From Blastobasis lacticolella (lineage: Eukaryota; Arthropoda; Insecta; Lepidoptera; Blastobasidae), in contig LR990061.1 in NCBI GenBank assembly GCA_905147135.1, positions 8,098,026 to 8,162,025 on the forward strand: a DNA stretch of 64,000 bases, given 5' to 3'. This document shows, in pieces, positions 24,001-32,102 of the stretch. Positions within the stretch are counted from its first letter, which is position 1; the number at the start of each line of letters is the position of its first letter. The position numbers and the translations under genes were made by a program. The notes below the pieces were generated by a model. That model was not told where the DNA came from, did not search any database, and worked only from the letters and a program-made list of their open reading frames with translations.

Positions 24001-25287
24001 AAACAGCAAGAGCTGTTTGGCAGAAAATTTTCTGTCTCGTCGTAATTGAGTTGCAGTTGCATATTCATAGGATAACCTGCTGGGTTAACTTGATGATCCC
24101 TGAAAATTTCATCAAAATGGCCCAGCCGTTACAAAGTCCATAAAAGTTTTTTCTGTTCGTATGTCTCTCTGGTCCGACCGCTACCAACGTCGTTATGTGT
24201 AACATTTTAAATTAAAAAGAAATATTTTAGCGTTAATATTCCGGTTGTGTGTGGACCCGGAGTCCGCCTTAACCATGATCCATAATTTGGCAGATCAGAT
24301 AATGTGTAACATGTTAATATTTTTCAATAAAAATGATTCGATTTTCAGCCGCATGAATGTCGATATTTGCTACCAACCCGCTGCTCTAAGAGGGTTCGAT
24401 GTGACTGAGACAAGAATATCCTGGCGTGATCACCCTGACGGGTAAGTAAATACGTTATAAATAGGATTTATTTTTATATAAAATATATAAAGCCCGACTG
24501 TACGAAGAATGTAGCTCCAGTTCGTTAAGTTCCGGCGTGAACACAAACTATATATTATTTTTAAGCGTTAATGTGTTCTGCTGTGCATATTTTGGCACGC
24601 ATCAACATATAGGTTACTTAACCGACCTTTTCACTGGTCAAATCTGAGGGGACGGGAGCCAAGTTGTACAAAAAAGTGGGCACTACCCACCTTTTCTAGG
24701 AGCGTTTCGTCTTGTTTTCAGACCCTCATATATCCGGTCTAGATGACACCAGAACGCTTAAAATTTCAAAATAAGGTGTTCACAATAAAGTAAATAATAA
24801 AATATGCAAAATTTTTTACCTTTTATACTTTTTATACTTATGTACATAACTCAGAAAAGAGTCATTGGTACATGGCCGCAGCGGGATTTGAACCCGGTAC
24901 CTCTCGCTTACGAGTCGAATACCTTAACCACTCTACCACCGACGCTCCGGAATTTGTGTCTGTGGTATTTACTTTTTAATAACTATGGGCTCCTCGTAAA
25001 CGTATGTATTACTCAACAGGCCAGCGCAAAATGAGATACTAGAAGCACGAGGTATCGAAGTGAAAATGCCTACCTTCAAGCGTCCTCCAGCTTCGGGGTC
25101 CATCAGACAGGTCGTTACGCCGAACCAACGGCCTGTAGCCGTAACCCCCAGGAAAAACCCGTTCCCACAACAGAACTGGTATACCGACCGAAGACCTGTC
25201 ATGACACCACAGCAGGTGAGATCGCAGCCCTATGTGCAATCAATGCCATTAAGAAGACCTGTAATACCTCTTTCGCTGTATCAATAA
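9045..25287 (+). CDS. Serine protease homologue (catalytically dead), 9 exons, about 633 aa
   Basis: Nine exons join with GT-AG borders and a continuous frame: 9045-9099, 9323-9384, 16431-16659, 17268-17479, 21102-21356, 22197-22337, 22636-23222, 24349-24441, 25020-25287. Residues 1-22 look like a signal peptide. GRR-IMDGRDV at 23-32 mimics an activation site. The chymotrypsin fold follows: WICGGVLVS at 55-63, then TSAAC at 69-73 where TAAHC is expected (His57 is Ala72). LDIAMAVL keeps Asp102 (Asp131). GYVLGWG is present. CQNDHGGPF has His321 in place of Ser195. An unusual insert of about 80 residues, partly Gly-rich, separates the last two cysteine blocks. The long tail is rich in N, S, T and Q, then P and R. 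So it is a secreted non-catalytic S1 homologue; such proteins act as cofactors or binding proteins in insect immunity or reproduction, but its role here is unknown. Confidence 0.85.
9323..9384 (+). CDS. Protease homologue exon 2 (activation site)
   Basis: The acceptor TTCTTCAG precedes it and GTAAGT follows. Joined in phase 1 it encodes FCNAGRRIMDGRDVTAPKRF, with RR before IMDG as the counterpart of an R-IVGG activation site. It ends in phase 0. Confidence 0.8.
9565..9770 (+). mobile_element. RTE-like LINE C-terminal fragment (intron 2)
   Basis: It carries the GTGGGTAGG, CAAGGTGGACCGACGACCTGG and GGGGGAGGCTTATGTCCTGCA strings that end RTE-like elements (protein R-VGRP--RW-DDL). The same end is seen on the opposite strand at 12862-13620. 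Confidence 0.7.
10604..11337 (+). mobile_element. Nested 5'-truncated Jockey-type copy with poly-A
   Basis: This insert holds only the 3' part of a Jockey-type element: ILGVDISDSVRFRSHLEGKA, KLGVLNRSKRYFTPGQRLLL and HMEYCSHLWAG, then a tail with ACCACTTTCCATCAGGTGGC and TTTGTCTGCCGG, and an A8 run. Its left edge interrupts the codons for NYRP of the outer element. Confidence 0.75.
12030..12615. other. Insert in the Jockey copy, with a hairpin at its right end
   Basis: About 580 bp of AT-rich sequence with no ORF separates the AFTAKKAI region from the next Jockey segment. Near the right side AAGGACTGCTT and AAGCAGTCCTT form an 11-bp stem (12541-12573). It may be a non-autonomous element; no target duplication was recognised. 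Confidence 0.4.
12862..13625 (-). mobile_element. RTE-like LINE, RT C-terminal part (intron 2)
   Basis: On the - strand the copy starts inside the RT and runs to the end of the ORF, then to a (ATG)n-type tail at 12862-12875, as RTE elements do. Fragments with the same end are at 9565, 17085, 42655 and 56395. Confidence 0.8.
12889..13600 (-). pseudogene. RTE-like RT C-terminal ORF
   Basis: The open part at 13061-13600 reads MIMLDDLCRASQQVGLKMNM, TKIMSN, DDYTYLGQIV, AWAAFGKLRHIF, VLPVMTYGSETWPLT and KLKWQWARHIARR. After a frameshift at about 13061 it continues as WSSKVLEWRPRTGRR-like sequence, VGRPPTRWTDDLVRIAG and a typical WRSL-EAY end. It is truncated at its N-terminus and carries no catalytic YADD box. 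Confidence 0.8.
13768..14011. mobile_element. MITE-like element with 18-bp perfect inverted ends
   Basis: GTAGCCGTATTCACAATG at 13768-13785 is the exact reverse complement of 13994-14011. The inside is rich in ATTCGG/CGAAT strings that are also partly palindromic. The size (244 bp) and lack of coding capacity suit a MITE. No target duplication was identified. Confidence 0.6.
14252..15145. mobile_element. Non-autonomous element with about 18-bp inverted ends
   Basis: ACTGTACAATAATGGTCC at 14262-14279 is the reverse complement of GGACCATTATTGTACAGT at 15131-15148. The inside has G/C runs and AT-rich sequence without an ORF. GAGCCCAAACNCGATGG-type strings lie on both outer sides (about 14033 and 15182). 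Confidence 0.55.
14283..14352. repeat. G-run/C-run tract
   Basis: Several G4 to G10 runs are followed closely by C5-C6 runs. The tract could form a G-quadruplex or hairpin and may also be prone to assembly error. Confidence 0.8.
15150..15944. other. Intron 2 spacer
   Basis: No gene is seen. A (TTTC)n stretch lies at 15917-15938. The rest is unassigned AT-rich DNA with some CpG-rich patches near 15590-15650. Confidence 0.5.
15945..16420 (+). mobile_element. Jockey-type LINE C-terminal and 3' fragment (intron 2)
   Basis: The + strand encodes RRDFASFPVFYRLYNGVCSQ, the RR--A-L-VFYR---G-C--EL motif of Jockey C-termini. The 3' end follows with TGAAGTTCTTCAAGAAAGGG and GCTTGTTTGCCACCTTGGTG, also found inverted at 57560-57790. 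It stops just before exon 3. Confidence 0.7.
16431..16659 (+). CDS. Protease homologue exon 3 (His57 block)
   Basis: It encodes the first beta-barrel from VYLTRAVSADV to the Cys-Gly-Gly strand, then VVTSAACVEDV where the catalytic His is Ala. It starts in phase 0 after TTCTTCGCAG and ends in phase 1 at GTAAGAG. A LINE tail ends about 15 bp before it and a SINE begins about 30 bp after it. Confidence 0.85.
16686..16947 (-). mobile_element. SINE family A copy (intron 3)
   Basis: It has the same head, body and AAATAAATA tail as the copy at 7326-7585, with a B-box (GGTTCGATTCC) on the - strand. It starts about 27 bp after the exon 3 donor. Confidence 0.85.
17085..17250 (+). mobile_element. RTE-like LINE 3' end with (GAT)n tail (intron 3)
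   Basis: GTGGGTAGG, GATGGACAGACGATCTGGTA and GGAGAGGCCTATGCCCAGCA are followed by a (GAT)n tail at 17230-17246. It is a severely 5'-truncated RTE copy on the same strand as the host gene. Confidence 0.8.
17268..17479 (+). CDS. Protease homologue exon 4 (Asp102 block)
   Basis: It encodes KWSKLDIAMAVLENEYDF with the retained Asp, then GTSGYVLGWGHKEKW. The acceptor is ACTTTCAG and the donor GTTAAT. An RTE fragment with a (GAT)n tail ends only about 20 bp upstream of the acceptor. Confidence 0.85.
17619..19146. mobile_element. About 1.5-kb element with inverted ends and GGCAACTATCC motifs (intron 4)
   Basis: The left end AAAAGCCGGATACTTGCC (17625-17642) is the reverse complement of the right end near 19129-19146. 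Inside, copies of ATAGTTGCCCC (17651, 17998, 18023) sit near the left and GGCAACTATCC-type copies (18928, 18958) near the right, in opposite orientation. This looks like subterminal repeats for transposase binding. No transposase ORF is visible, so it is non-autonomous. Confidence 0.65.
19119..19182. repeat. 28-bp perfect palindrome, head-to-head element ends
   Basis: A 28-bp arm ending GTATCCGGCTTTT at 19119-19146 is followed by an 8-bp spacer and its exact reverse complement from 19155. The second arm looks like the start of another copy of the same element in the opposite sense, now truncated. Confidence 0.8.
19531..19734 (-). pseudogene. RTE-like C-terminal fragment
   Basis: It reads MLRKPQGYVGNRCLNLPVSG, KRPRGRPKKRWIDIAESF, then a basic tail. 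This is the ORF end of the second RTE-like family. Confidence 0.75.
20045..20389 (-). pseudogene. RTE-like RT palm fragment
   Basis: It reads VLSPYLFCIVLDALLAEIQD, PWFMKYADNIVLVSK and NVAKTKYMAS. The catalytic YADD is YADN, so even this piece is inactive. The following parts at 19535-20040 include YGCETWP and RNEYIRG in other frames. Confidence 0.8.
20479..21101. other. Intron 4, right part
   Basis: AT-rich DNA without a supported ORF or recognised repeat before exon 5. Confidence 0.5.
21102..21356 (+). CDS. Protease homologue exon 5
   Basis: It encodes LKYAPLKIVDNSVCKNAY, the usual L---L-IV----C strand of S1 proteases, and KYMFCGMNKGD, then an acidic stretch not found in standard trypsins. 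It is phase 0 at both ends (acceptor TTTTTCAAG, donor GTCAGT). Confidence 0.8.
21512..21680 (-). mobile_element. SINE family B tail fragment (intron 5)
   Basis: It has the CTTGACCATGATCCAGAATT and ATTACAGTGGAGCGACTGGC strings of the SINE B body on the - strand. The tRNA-like head is absent. Confidence 0.75.
22197..22337 (+). CDS. Protease homologue exon 6 (Gly-rich insert)
   Basis: It encodes a Gly/Met-rich start (CREGRGGGGGMPMP), then a basic segment ending SRRYPGICQ, whose Cys matches Cys191 before the active-site loop. It is phase 0 at both ends, with acceptor ACATTTCAG and donor GTATAT. Confidence 0.75.
22398..22620 (+). mobile_element. SINE family A copy (intron 6)
   Basis: The head is partly eroded (GGAGTAGTTCAGTAAATAAC) and the body is intact to TGCTAGATGGCGCTTATTTA. 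The copy ends about 15 bp before the exon 7 acceptor, so its AT-rich tail probably supplies the polypyrimidine tract. Confidence 0.85.
22636..23222 (+). CDS. Protease homologue exon 7 (Ser195 block and linker)
   Basis: It opens with NDHGGPFVSWIGGREHLIGV, where GDSGGP has become NDHGGP and the nucleophile Ser is His. After the last S1 strands (DCEGPFLFTSTY) comes a long polar tail of over 100 residues with several N-x-S/T glycosylation sites. The preferred end is the donor GTAAGT at 23223; reading on gives a stop at 23226. Confidence 0.8.
23223..24348. other. Intron 7
   Basis: No ORF is supported. It holds a short (CAA)n stretch at 23358-23377, a GT/CA-rich patch at 23920-23965, an ATTAATATTAATATATA stretch near 23670, and a SINE B fragment at 24241-24303. 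Confidence 0.5.
24241..24303 (-). mobile_element. SINE family B tail fragment (intron 7)
   Basis: GGAGTCCGCCTTAACCATGA followed by a TCCATAATTTGGCAGATCAG-like string matches the SINE B body in reverse. Confidence 0.65.
24349..24441 (+). CDS. Protease homologue exon 8
   Basis: It joins in phase 2 and encodes RMNVDICYQPAALRGFDV followed by WRDHPDG. The acceptor is GATTTTCAG and the donor GGTAAGTAA. No known domain is recognised. Confidence 0.65.
24849..24948 (-). mobile_element. SINE family B head (intron 8)
   Basis: In reverse it reads AGCGTCGGTGGTAGAGTGGT and GGGTTCAAATCCCGCTGCGG, the tRNA-like A- and B-box regions of SINE B, and ends soon after the head. Confidence 0.8.
25020..25287 (+). 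CDS. Protease homologue exon 9 (Pro/Arg-rich C-terminus)
   Basis: It joins in phase 2 after ACTCAACAG and encodes PAQNEILEARGIEVKMP, then a basic Pro/Gln-rich tail ending PLSLYQ and TAA. A poly-A signal AATAAA lies 54 bp after the stop. The frame is open to the stop in the predicted phase. Confidence 0.7.
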
Positions 25288-25340
25288 GTTTTATAATTAA
25301 TAGTTATTTTAATTGTAAAAACGTATTTTATTACTTCATC

Positions 25341-25346
25341 AATAAA
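25341..25346 (+). promoter_or_regulatory. Poly-A signal of the protease homologue gene
   Basis: AATAAA follows the stop codon of exon 9 by about 54 bp in an AT-rich 3' region. Confidence 0.6.
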
Positions 25347-25349
25347 TTA

Positions 25350-25890
25350 CCATAGCGTATACCCGACACTTCCACCACTCCTATAAGCCAATTGCTGAAC
25401 ACACTTAGTACCTATTTTTAACGCTAGAAATGCGTTGTTCACGTTACCCTCTGTCGGGCGATCGTCCATCGTCGGAATGGATGTGTTACGAGAGCAGCCA
25501 AAGCCTTGTCATCCGCGACACTTACGACGACCGCCCGTCTTACGCGACAGGCTTGCCATTCCCCCCTTGCGGGGGCAGAACACTTACTATCTACCTCAAC
25601 CTAACGGAGGAGATGTGAACATGATATTGTAGATGTCGGAAATGCCTACGACTGCTTAAACACCGACGTGAGCCTTTTAGGGCCGCGTTGACGTGACAGT
25701 TGCTAGCGAAACCTTGAGGTGGATACGCGCCCGTCGTCGCACCCACGTGGTCGTCGGGAGTGGTTTTTGACCAGTCCTCGTTGAGGAGCCGAGACTTAAA
25801 GGACTTCCTGCTATGTTTAAGTCACATTTAGTTATTGCAATTGCGAGGGCAGCAACGCTCTAGAAGGCACACTGGGATTATCATCACCCA
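25350..25890. other. Spacer after the protease homologue gene
   Basis: Short open frames at 25430-25632 look like chance. No repeat is recognised. Confidence 0.4.
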
Positions 25891-26040
25891 CTGTATGATA
25901 AAAATGTTTCGTATAGGAACAAATTCTGTTGGCACTGTGCTACACGGTTACTTACAAACAGTGAGGCGGGCAACGCTTTGGTAACTTTCCATCAGGTGGC
26001 CCGCTTGCCTGTTTGTCTGCCATTTAACATGAAAAAAAAA
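25890..26040 (+). mobile_element. Jockey-type LINE 3' end with poly-A
   Basis: GCAACGCTTTGGTAACTTTC, CATCAGGTGGCCCGCTTGCC and TGTTTGTCTGCC are followed by an A9 run, the same tail as at 11276-11337. Confidence 0.75.
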
Positions 26041-26180
26041 CCGACCATCGGTACAACTAGTGGAATCCTTGAAGGCATAATTTTGCTCCAGTTTCCGCTC
26101 ACGCTAGGTACATGTCAAGGAGGATGCGCACCTTAAACCTACTTAATACCAAGCTCTTTAAATAGGTAATCATAATAATC

Positions 26181-26325
26181 ATCTTGGCGTTAATGTCTCG
26201 GTGATGCTCTAGAGAACTCCGCCCGAAGTCCGCCTTGACCATGGTCCAGGATTTGGCGATCAGGTAATTACAGTTTAGCGACTACCATCTGACCTCCGTG
26301 AAACTGCTACCAGGGGATCCTGACC
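26181..26325 (-). mobile_element. SINE family B tail fragment
   Basis: CTTGGCGTTAATGTCTCGG, GACCATGGTCCAGGATTTGG and CTGACCTCCGTGAAACTGCT match the SINE B body in reverse. Confidence 0.7.
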
Positions 26326-26485
26326 AGATTCAATGCGGTCCACCACCACCTCGAGACTGAAAAGCCGCAGCTGCTGTTCCTCACTGAGACGCAGATCAGA
26401 AGTCCGACTGACGCGGCGTACCGCAGCTACCCAGGGTATACTCTCGAGTACAGGTTCGTACCTCGTGCCGGAGTCTGTGTGTACG
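26326..26485 (+). mobile_element. Jockey-type endonuclease N-terminal scrap
   Basis: The + strand encodes FNAVHHHLETEKPQLLFLTE, TQIRSPTDAAYRSYPGYTLE and YRFVPRAGVCVY, the first part of an APE endonuclease with the catalytic Glu of LTET. It is fused at about 26485 to a different LINE. Confidence 0.7.
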
Positions 26486-28630
26486 CTTGCGACGACATCG
26501 CTCAAATTAAAAATTGTTACAAAACTTATGTAAATATGATTGAGGACAACATTAACAGAAAACATATGAAATCTTTCTGGTCATTCGTCAAGTCGAAACG
26601 AAAAATCCATGGTAACATTCCCGGAGCAATGGTTTTGAATGACAGCAAACTTTCATCTCCAGAATCCGTTTTGTAATGCTTTTGCCAAACATTTTTCCTC
26701 GGTATACATAGTTGGGGAATCAAATTTGCTGCGTTTCAATTGCCTTGACTTTACTGCCAGCGATAATGCATTAGGATCTATTTATATGCCCTTAGACGAC
26801 ATTACAAAATCTTTAAGAGCATTAAACGTTGAGAAAGGACCAGGGCCTGACGGAATTCCGCCTATTTTTTATCGTGAGTGTGCCAGCCTCTGCATATTAT
26901 ATACAACAAACACATTTCCAAATTTATGGAAGATGGCTCACGTTGTGCCTATTGCTCAGACCGGTAACATTAATAATGTCAATAATTACAGACCAATCTG
27001 TCTCTTAAATACAGGGGCCAAGATTTTTGAATCCTTAGTGTACCCACACATATCGAACCGTGTAAGTGCAATTTTAGTACCAAGTCAACATGGGTTCCAT
27101 AAAAGAATGTCCACGACCATCAATCTTACTCAATGCTTAAGTGATTTAGCTGAATCTGTAGACCAAGGGCGTCAGATCGATACAGTATACACTGATATAA
27201 GCAAGGCGTTCGATAGAGTGAATCACGATTTGCTTATTTTGAAATTGTCCAGAGTGAGAGTTTGTGGTAGTTTACTTCGTTGGATGAAATCATACTTGTC
27301 ATCTCGCACACAAAAGGTAGCAGTTTGTAGGTACGTGTCGGATACATTTGAGGCCACTTCCGGGGTTCCCCAAGGATCGCATTTGGGTCCGCTACTGTTC
27401 CTCATATTTATCAACGATTTGGCATCTCGGATCACCCATACAAATTTTTTATTTTTTACTGATTTTTTAAAACTGTACATGGTTATCGAGGAATCTTCAG
27501 ACTCACTCTTACTCCAGCAAGATCTAGATAATGTGTATGAATGGTGTGAAATTAATCAACTACATTTAAATATCAAGAAATGCATGCATATAAAATTTAC
27601 AAAGAAAAAGTTATATAAAATCGGAAACAAGGTCCTGGATGAAGTAAAAAGTATTAAAGATTTTGGGGTTATCTTCGACAGTAGGCTTTCTTTCAATCTT
27701 CATTTGGATGAAATAGTTAAAAAATCTTATAGGATGCTAGGTTTCGTGTGGCGTAATTGTAAGAAATTTCGAACAGTATCTGCTTTGAAAATAGCCTATT
27801 TTTCCTTAGTTCAAAGTTACTTGAAATATTGCTCTAGTGTATGGAGTTCTCAGTACAGATGCAATATAGATAGGATAGAAAAAGTACAGAGAAGTTTCTT
27901 TATTATTTGTCAGTCCACCAAGGAAAAAAACATTATTTATCTTTCTACTCAGAACGCTGTGCCTTTTTTAAAGTGATACCACTTAGGAAGCGACGTTGGA
28001 TTGTTGATTTGATGTTATTGTACAAAATTGCCAATAGTCTGGTGAACTGTCCTCAACTGATTGAACAGTTGAACCTCAATGTTCCACGAATACATAGCCG
28101 CGTCGTAAACAAAATAACTTTTACCATTAAATATTGTAGGACTAATTTGGGCCTGCACTCCACAGTTCCCTGAATGGGTCGGGAATGCAATTATTTGTGC
28201 GGAGCGGCGGATGTAGATTTATTACACCTTAGGAGTATGAGTTTTAAGACCACTTTGTTCAGGCATGCTTTCGACACAAATGCGCCTTAGATCGCAAAGA
28301 AGCGCTGTAAATTAACATAGTTAGGTTCCAGTTTATACCATACCTACCCATATTTGAGATTCACATGATTTTTGTTTTATAATATTAACCTACACTAACC
28401 TGCAACACGTTATTTTTATTTTTGTTATATCTGTTTTAACTTACCTTAATATAAAATTACACACTGCCGTTGTTATGATTTCCAGTTAGTTATCAATGAT
28501 TAACGATACAAGATGTGTTTACCTATCATTGGTTTTACACTTAAAACTAGACTACAAAATGTATTTTTTATAGATTATACCTATGTATCTTGTGTACAAA
28601 CTGTTGGTGAACCAAAATAAATAAATAAAT
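26486..28630 (+). mobile_element. Jockey/I-like LINE with a damaged catalytic box
   Basis: It runs from pre-RT linker (26486-26676) through the RT (26639-27976) and C-terminal part (27907-28290) to a 3' end with (AAAT)n at about 28615-28630. Two frameshifts are visible. It lacks its endonuclease, which is replaced by the unrelated scrap on the left. Confidence 0.8.
26639..27976 (+). pseudogene. LINE reverse transcriptase, catalytic motif lost
   Basis: The 445-codon frame has KGPGPDGIPPIFYRE, NNYRPICLLNTGAKIFE, VYTDISKAFDRVNHDLL, GVPQGSHLGPLLFLIFIND and LKKCMHIKFT-like motifs in order. At the YADD site it reads LFFTDFLKLY, so both catalytic aspartates are not in place. The frame is otherwise open, which suggests the damage is recent or the reading frame survived by chance. 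Confidence 0.85.
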
Positions 28631-28639
28631 GTGACCATC

Positions 28640-30262
28640 TCATTTACGTGGCGGATGAAGCGAGGGAACGTTACCGTTAGCTGATCATCCTGGGGAATTT
28701 CAATGCCCACCACAAATAGTGGTTTTTCCCATACCAGGTGAGCAATCATGTTGGGAGAGAGGCGCGTAAACTAGCTGTCGCTAGATCTCACCCAGCTAGT
28801 AAACTGCGCCACGAGGGTACCGGATGTCGACTCCCATTCCGCCAATTGCTTAAACCTTCTGCTGACGATTGATCCGGACAGGCACTCAGTATTGGTTTCC
28901 GCATCGCTGGGTACATCCAACCGCTGCCTGGTGAAATTTGTACTATTCCCCACCCAAGCAAAGCCCATGCAACCCCCGACTTGTTTGGCGATACAAATCA
29001 GCAGATTTGGATAAGATGCGTCATTTCTGTTCATCCTATCCTTGGCGGCAGGTATGCTTCTCTTCGGGCGATCCGTCGAGTTGTGCTGAAGCCGTTACCG
29101 CGGTTATACGGCAGGGAATGTAATATTATATTTCATATTGTGACGTAGCGATGAACGGCAAGTCTCGTCCATGGTTCAGTGCTGACTGCAGTTGCGCTGA
29201 AGCGCTTATGTAGGTTAGTATACTCTGTCCGGGCTGAACCTCGCCGCCAAGTCTTGCAAAAGGATTCTACGCAGGGCTCGATTCGACCAAATAAGCCGGA
29301 TTGATTAGAAAAGTTATAAGTAAGAAAAGCTACCTTTGGGTACGTAGATGACAGCACAGTAACGGATAGATATCTGTCAGAGGCAAAAGCCAACAGGGAC
29401 GATATTCAGTCTTGTCGAGAGGCTATGGTTGATCGTTTGGACAAAGCTCTCAAGGCAGTCTCTGATTGGGGTGAAGCCAATTTAGTGGCGTTTAACGCAA
29501 CCAAAACTCAGGCGTATTTGTTTTCCGCCAAAAGGAGTCCATTTCATCTAACTTTAACTTTTCGGGATGTTCCAGTAATACCACAATACCGGCAACCTAC
29601 AACTTCTTGGGGTTGAACTATCTACAAATCTCAACTTCGGCCAGTACATCGAATCCAAGGCAAAGACTGCAGCAAAAAAACTTGGTGTCCTCTTGAAGGT
29701 TAGGCGGTACTTCACTTCAGAGCAGTTGCTTCAGTTATATCAAGCACAAGTCCGATCCTGCATGGAGTGCTGCTGTCACCTCTGGGATGGATCAGCCAAA
29801 TATCAACTGGCGGCTTTGGATTCGGTGAAAAACGTGCAAAGAAAATAATTTGTGACCCGTAGTTGACTGAAGCTAAGCTGCAGAGCTTCGACCATCGGCG
29901 TAGGGTTACGCGTCTGTCGGTTTTCTACAGGTTACATTTCGGAGAGTGTGCGAAGCAGCTGCACGACCTCTATCCGCCGGCCCCTTGCCGCCATCGGGAG
30001 ACGCGATCCGGGCAAGCGCTTCATCCTTATCTCGTGGGGATATTCCAGCTATCCGCACGAGCCGCTTTGGCTCGACTTTTATAATGCGTACGGTTAGGAG
30101 TGGAACGCGTTGCCTGCGAGTGTGTTTGCTGATGAATATAATCTAGATGCCTTCAAGGCTAGAGTGAATAGGCTGTTCCAAGACGGGCATGCTCCATCTT
30201 TGGCCGCATCGTCACTTACCAACAGGTGAGATGGTGGTCAAATGCCTGCCTTGTATATAAAA
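28640..30262 (+). mobile_element. Jockey-type LINE, internally deleted and decayed
   Basis: The endonuclease end is seen around 28640-29130 (LIILGNFNAHHK, then a Q-L-E--S-T--PDV-like part). The RT end follows with FAYVDDSTVTDRYLSEAKAN, KAVSDWGEANLVAFNATKTQ, LGVELSTNLNFGQYIESKAK, KLGVLLKVRRYFTSEQLLQL and RRRVTRLSVFYRLHFGECAK. The central RT is missing. It ends with an A9 run at 30262. Confidence 0.75.
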
Positions 30263-30544
30263 AAAAACTGTATGCACTTAAAAGCTAATGGCACTTAAAA
30301 GTAATGATAATAAAACAAATCAGCAACTTCGTCCACATTCCCAACTCGTCTACTTCTTACTGACCAGTAAATTTTCAAACCAATAAAATACCTAGACTTG
30401 AATGAACGAGCGTAGCAAACTCAATTTTTTTGTAAATTGTAAAGTGCCAAAGTTTAGGAATATTAGTAGATTATCATAGATTTATTATATACTTGAATGC
30501 TGTTGAGCGATCAAATAACTCTGACGATTACCGTAGTAAACAAG

Positions 30545-31112
30545 CACGAGCACCGCGGCCCCCGCGGCTAACGTCGAGCCCGCGGTCAACGGATGTAAGG
30601 TCTTAGCCGCCCCGGCCTTCGCGGCCTCCTCTGCCACCGCGGCTCACATCGTACCTGCGGTAGTCGGGCCCCACAAAGCCGCAGCTGCCCCGGCAGTCGC
30701 GGCCACCTCTTATGCCGCCGCTGCGAAGAGAACGACGCGCTCAACGGCCCACGCGGCCCACATCCAGCCCGCGGTCGACAAGCCATTCAAGGCTACAGTC
30801 GCACCGGCCATTACGGCCACCTCATATGCCACCATAGCAAGGAGATCGAAGCGCTCTACGGATCCCGCGGCCCACATCCAGCCAACGGTCGCCAGACCCC
30901 ACAAGACCTCAGCCGCCCCGGCCGTCGTGGCCACCTCTTATGCCGCCGCCACAACGACATTGGCGAGCACTACGGACGCGAGCACTACGGACACGGCAAA
31001 GGGTTCAATACGCACAATAATATATTCCGATTCACTTGGCAAAGGCATGGGCATATTAATAGGTAATCATGTCAATAAATCCGTTTGTAATCATAGTTTG
31101 CCAAACCGATAA
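30545..31112 (+). pseudogene. LINE ORF1-like Ala-rich repeat protein
   Basis: The + frame is open from before 30555 to the TAA at 31112. It consists of about four degenerate repeats of 35-41 codons, each with AAPAVAATSYAA and AAHIQPAV-like strings (30637, 30746 and 30868 mark unit starts). It then turns into a T-rich linker and IIYSDSLGKGMGILIG. The last part resembles the first block of an SGNH esterase, a domain present in ORF1 of some CR1 elements. This is inferred, not proven. The local GC is much higher than the neighbours because of Ala/Pro codons. Confidence 0.55.
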
Positions 31113-31130
31113 TTTAATGAGATAATAAAT

Positions 31131-31460
31131 GTGGCTAGTCAACAATGTAATAAAGACCGCACCAATATTATAGTAATGGTCGGAAATAGCATGGGAATAA
31201 CTAGAAATTATATTGTAGAGAGTTTTCCAAAAATTCAGTGCCATAATTTTAATAAAATTACTTTGTGTGCTTTCCTGTATACAAATAATGACCCTAAGTT
31301 AAATAGACGTATTCATAGACTGAATACATGTTTATATAATTTGACTCGTTATAGTAACGCATTTTTATTTTTTGACATCAACAAATTTGTTGACAATGTA
31401 ATTTGTACAAATGATATTTTGAGTCTCAAGAAACAGAACAAAAAGTGTATTGCTACATAG
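31131..31460 (+). pseudogene. LINE ORF1 C-terminal part
   Basis: It reads NIIVMVGNSMGITRNYIVES, FPKIQCHN, then LNTCLYNLTRYSNAFLFFDI. It looks like the continuation of the SGNH-like domain after a stop at 31112, with VGNS in place of a G-ND block. Confidence 0.45.
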
Positions 31461-31597
31461 TTAGCTTATAATATTAACCATGTTAATTTATTGATTTCTC
31501 CTACCGTAGGTAGATATGACCAGAGTGCCGATTTGTTAATAAACAAAAAGGGTCACTGTTCAAACTAGTATGTAAGACAAAGGAGCCGTCCTGTATC

Positions 31598-32086
31598 ATG
31601 TCAGCAGACTTGAATAGTAAATCCTTTGATATTGGTCAGAATATACAGGACTGCTCTGGCATAAAGTCATCAGTAAATAGTGATAATAAGCCTTTGGATG
31701 TACGTAAAGTAAAATGTTATAAAAATAAACAAAATTGTATAGTTAACTTAGTACATCAAAATATCCAAGGCATGACGAATAAAGAATTGGAAGTTGAGCT
31801 ATTCATGGACGGTGAGAATGTTGATATTTTTTGCATTACTGAACATTGGTTAAAAGATCACCAGCTCATATTTGGCTTTAACAAACATAAACTTGCAAGT
31901 TTGTTCACTAGAAGGCAAGCAATTCATGGGGGTTCCCTAATACTTGTTCGTAATTGCGTTAAATGTAAGGAATGTACTGATATTGTCAAGCTTTCTCTCG
32001 AACGAACTGCTAAAATTGTCTGTATAGAACTTGAGCGACTTATTGTAATGAGCGTGCGTATACAGACCACCAGCTTCATCATTTGA
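31598..32086 (+). pseudogene. LINE APE endonuclease N-terminal part
   Basis: It reads LVHQNIQGMTNKELEVELFM, then DIFCITEHWLKDHQL with the catalytic Glu, GGSLILVRN and an IVCIELERLIVMSVRI strand. A frameshift near 32060 moves the remainder to the next frame. Confidence 0.75.
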
Positions 32087-32102
32087 TCTGTTCAAAAAAA
32101 TT

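Noticed and set aside
30586..30934. Two G/A/V-rich - strand frames over the Ala-rich region
   Set aside because: They are shadows of the + strand ORF1 repeats, which run through in frame into a LINE context.
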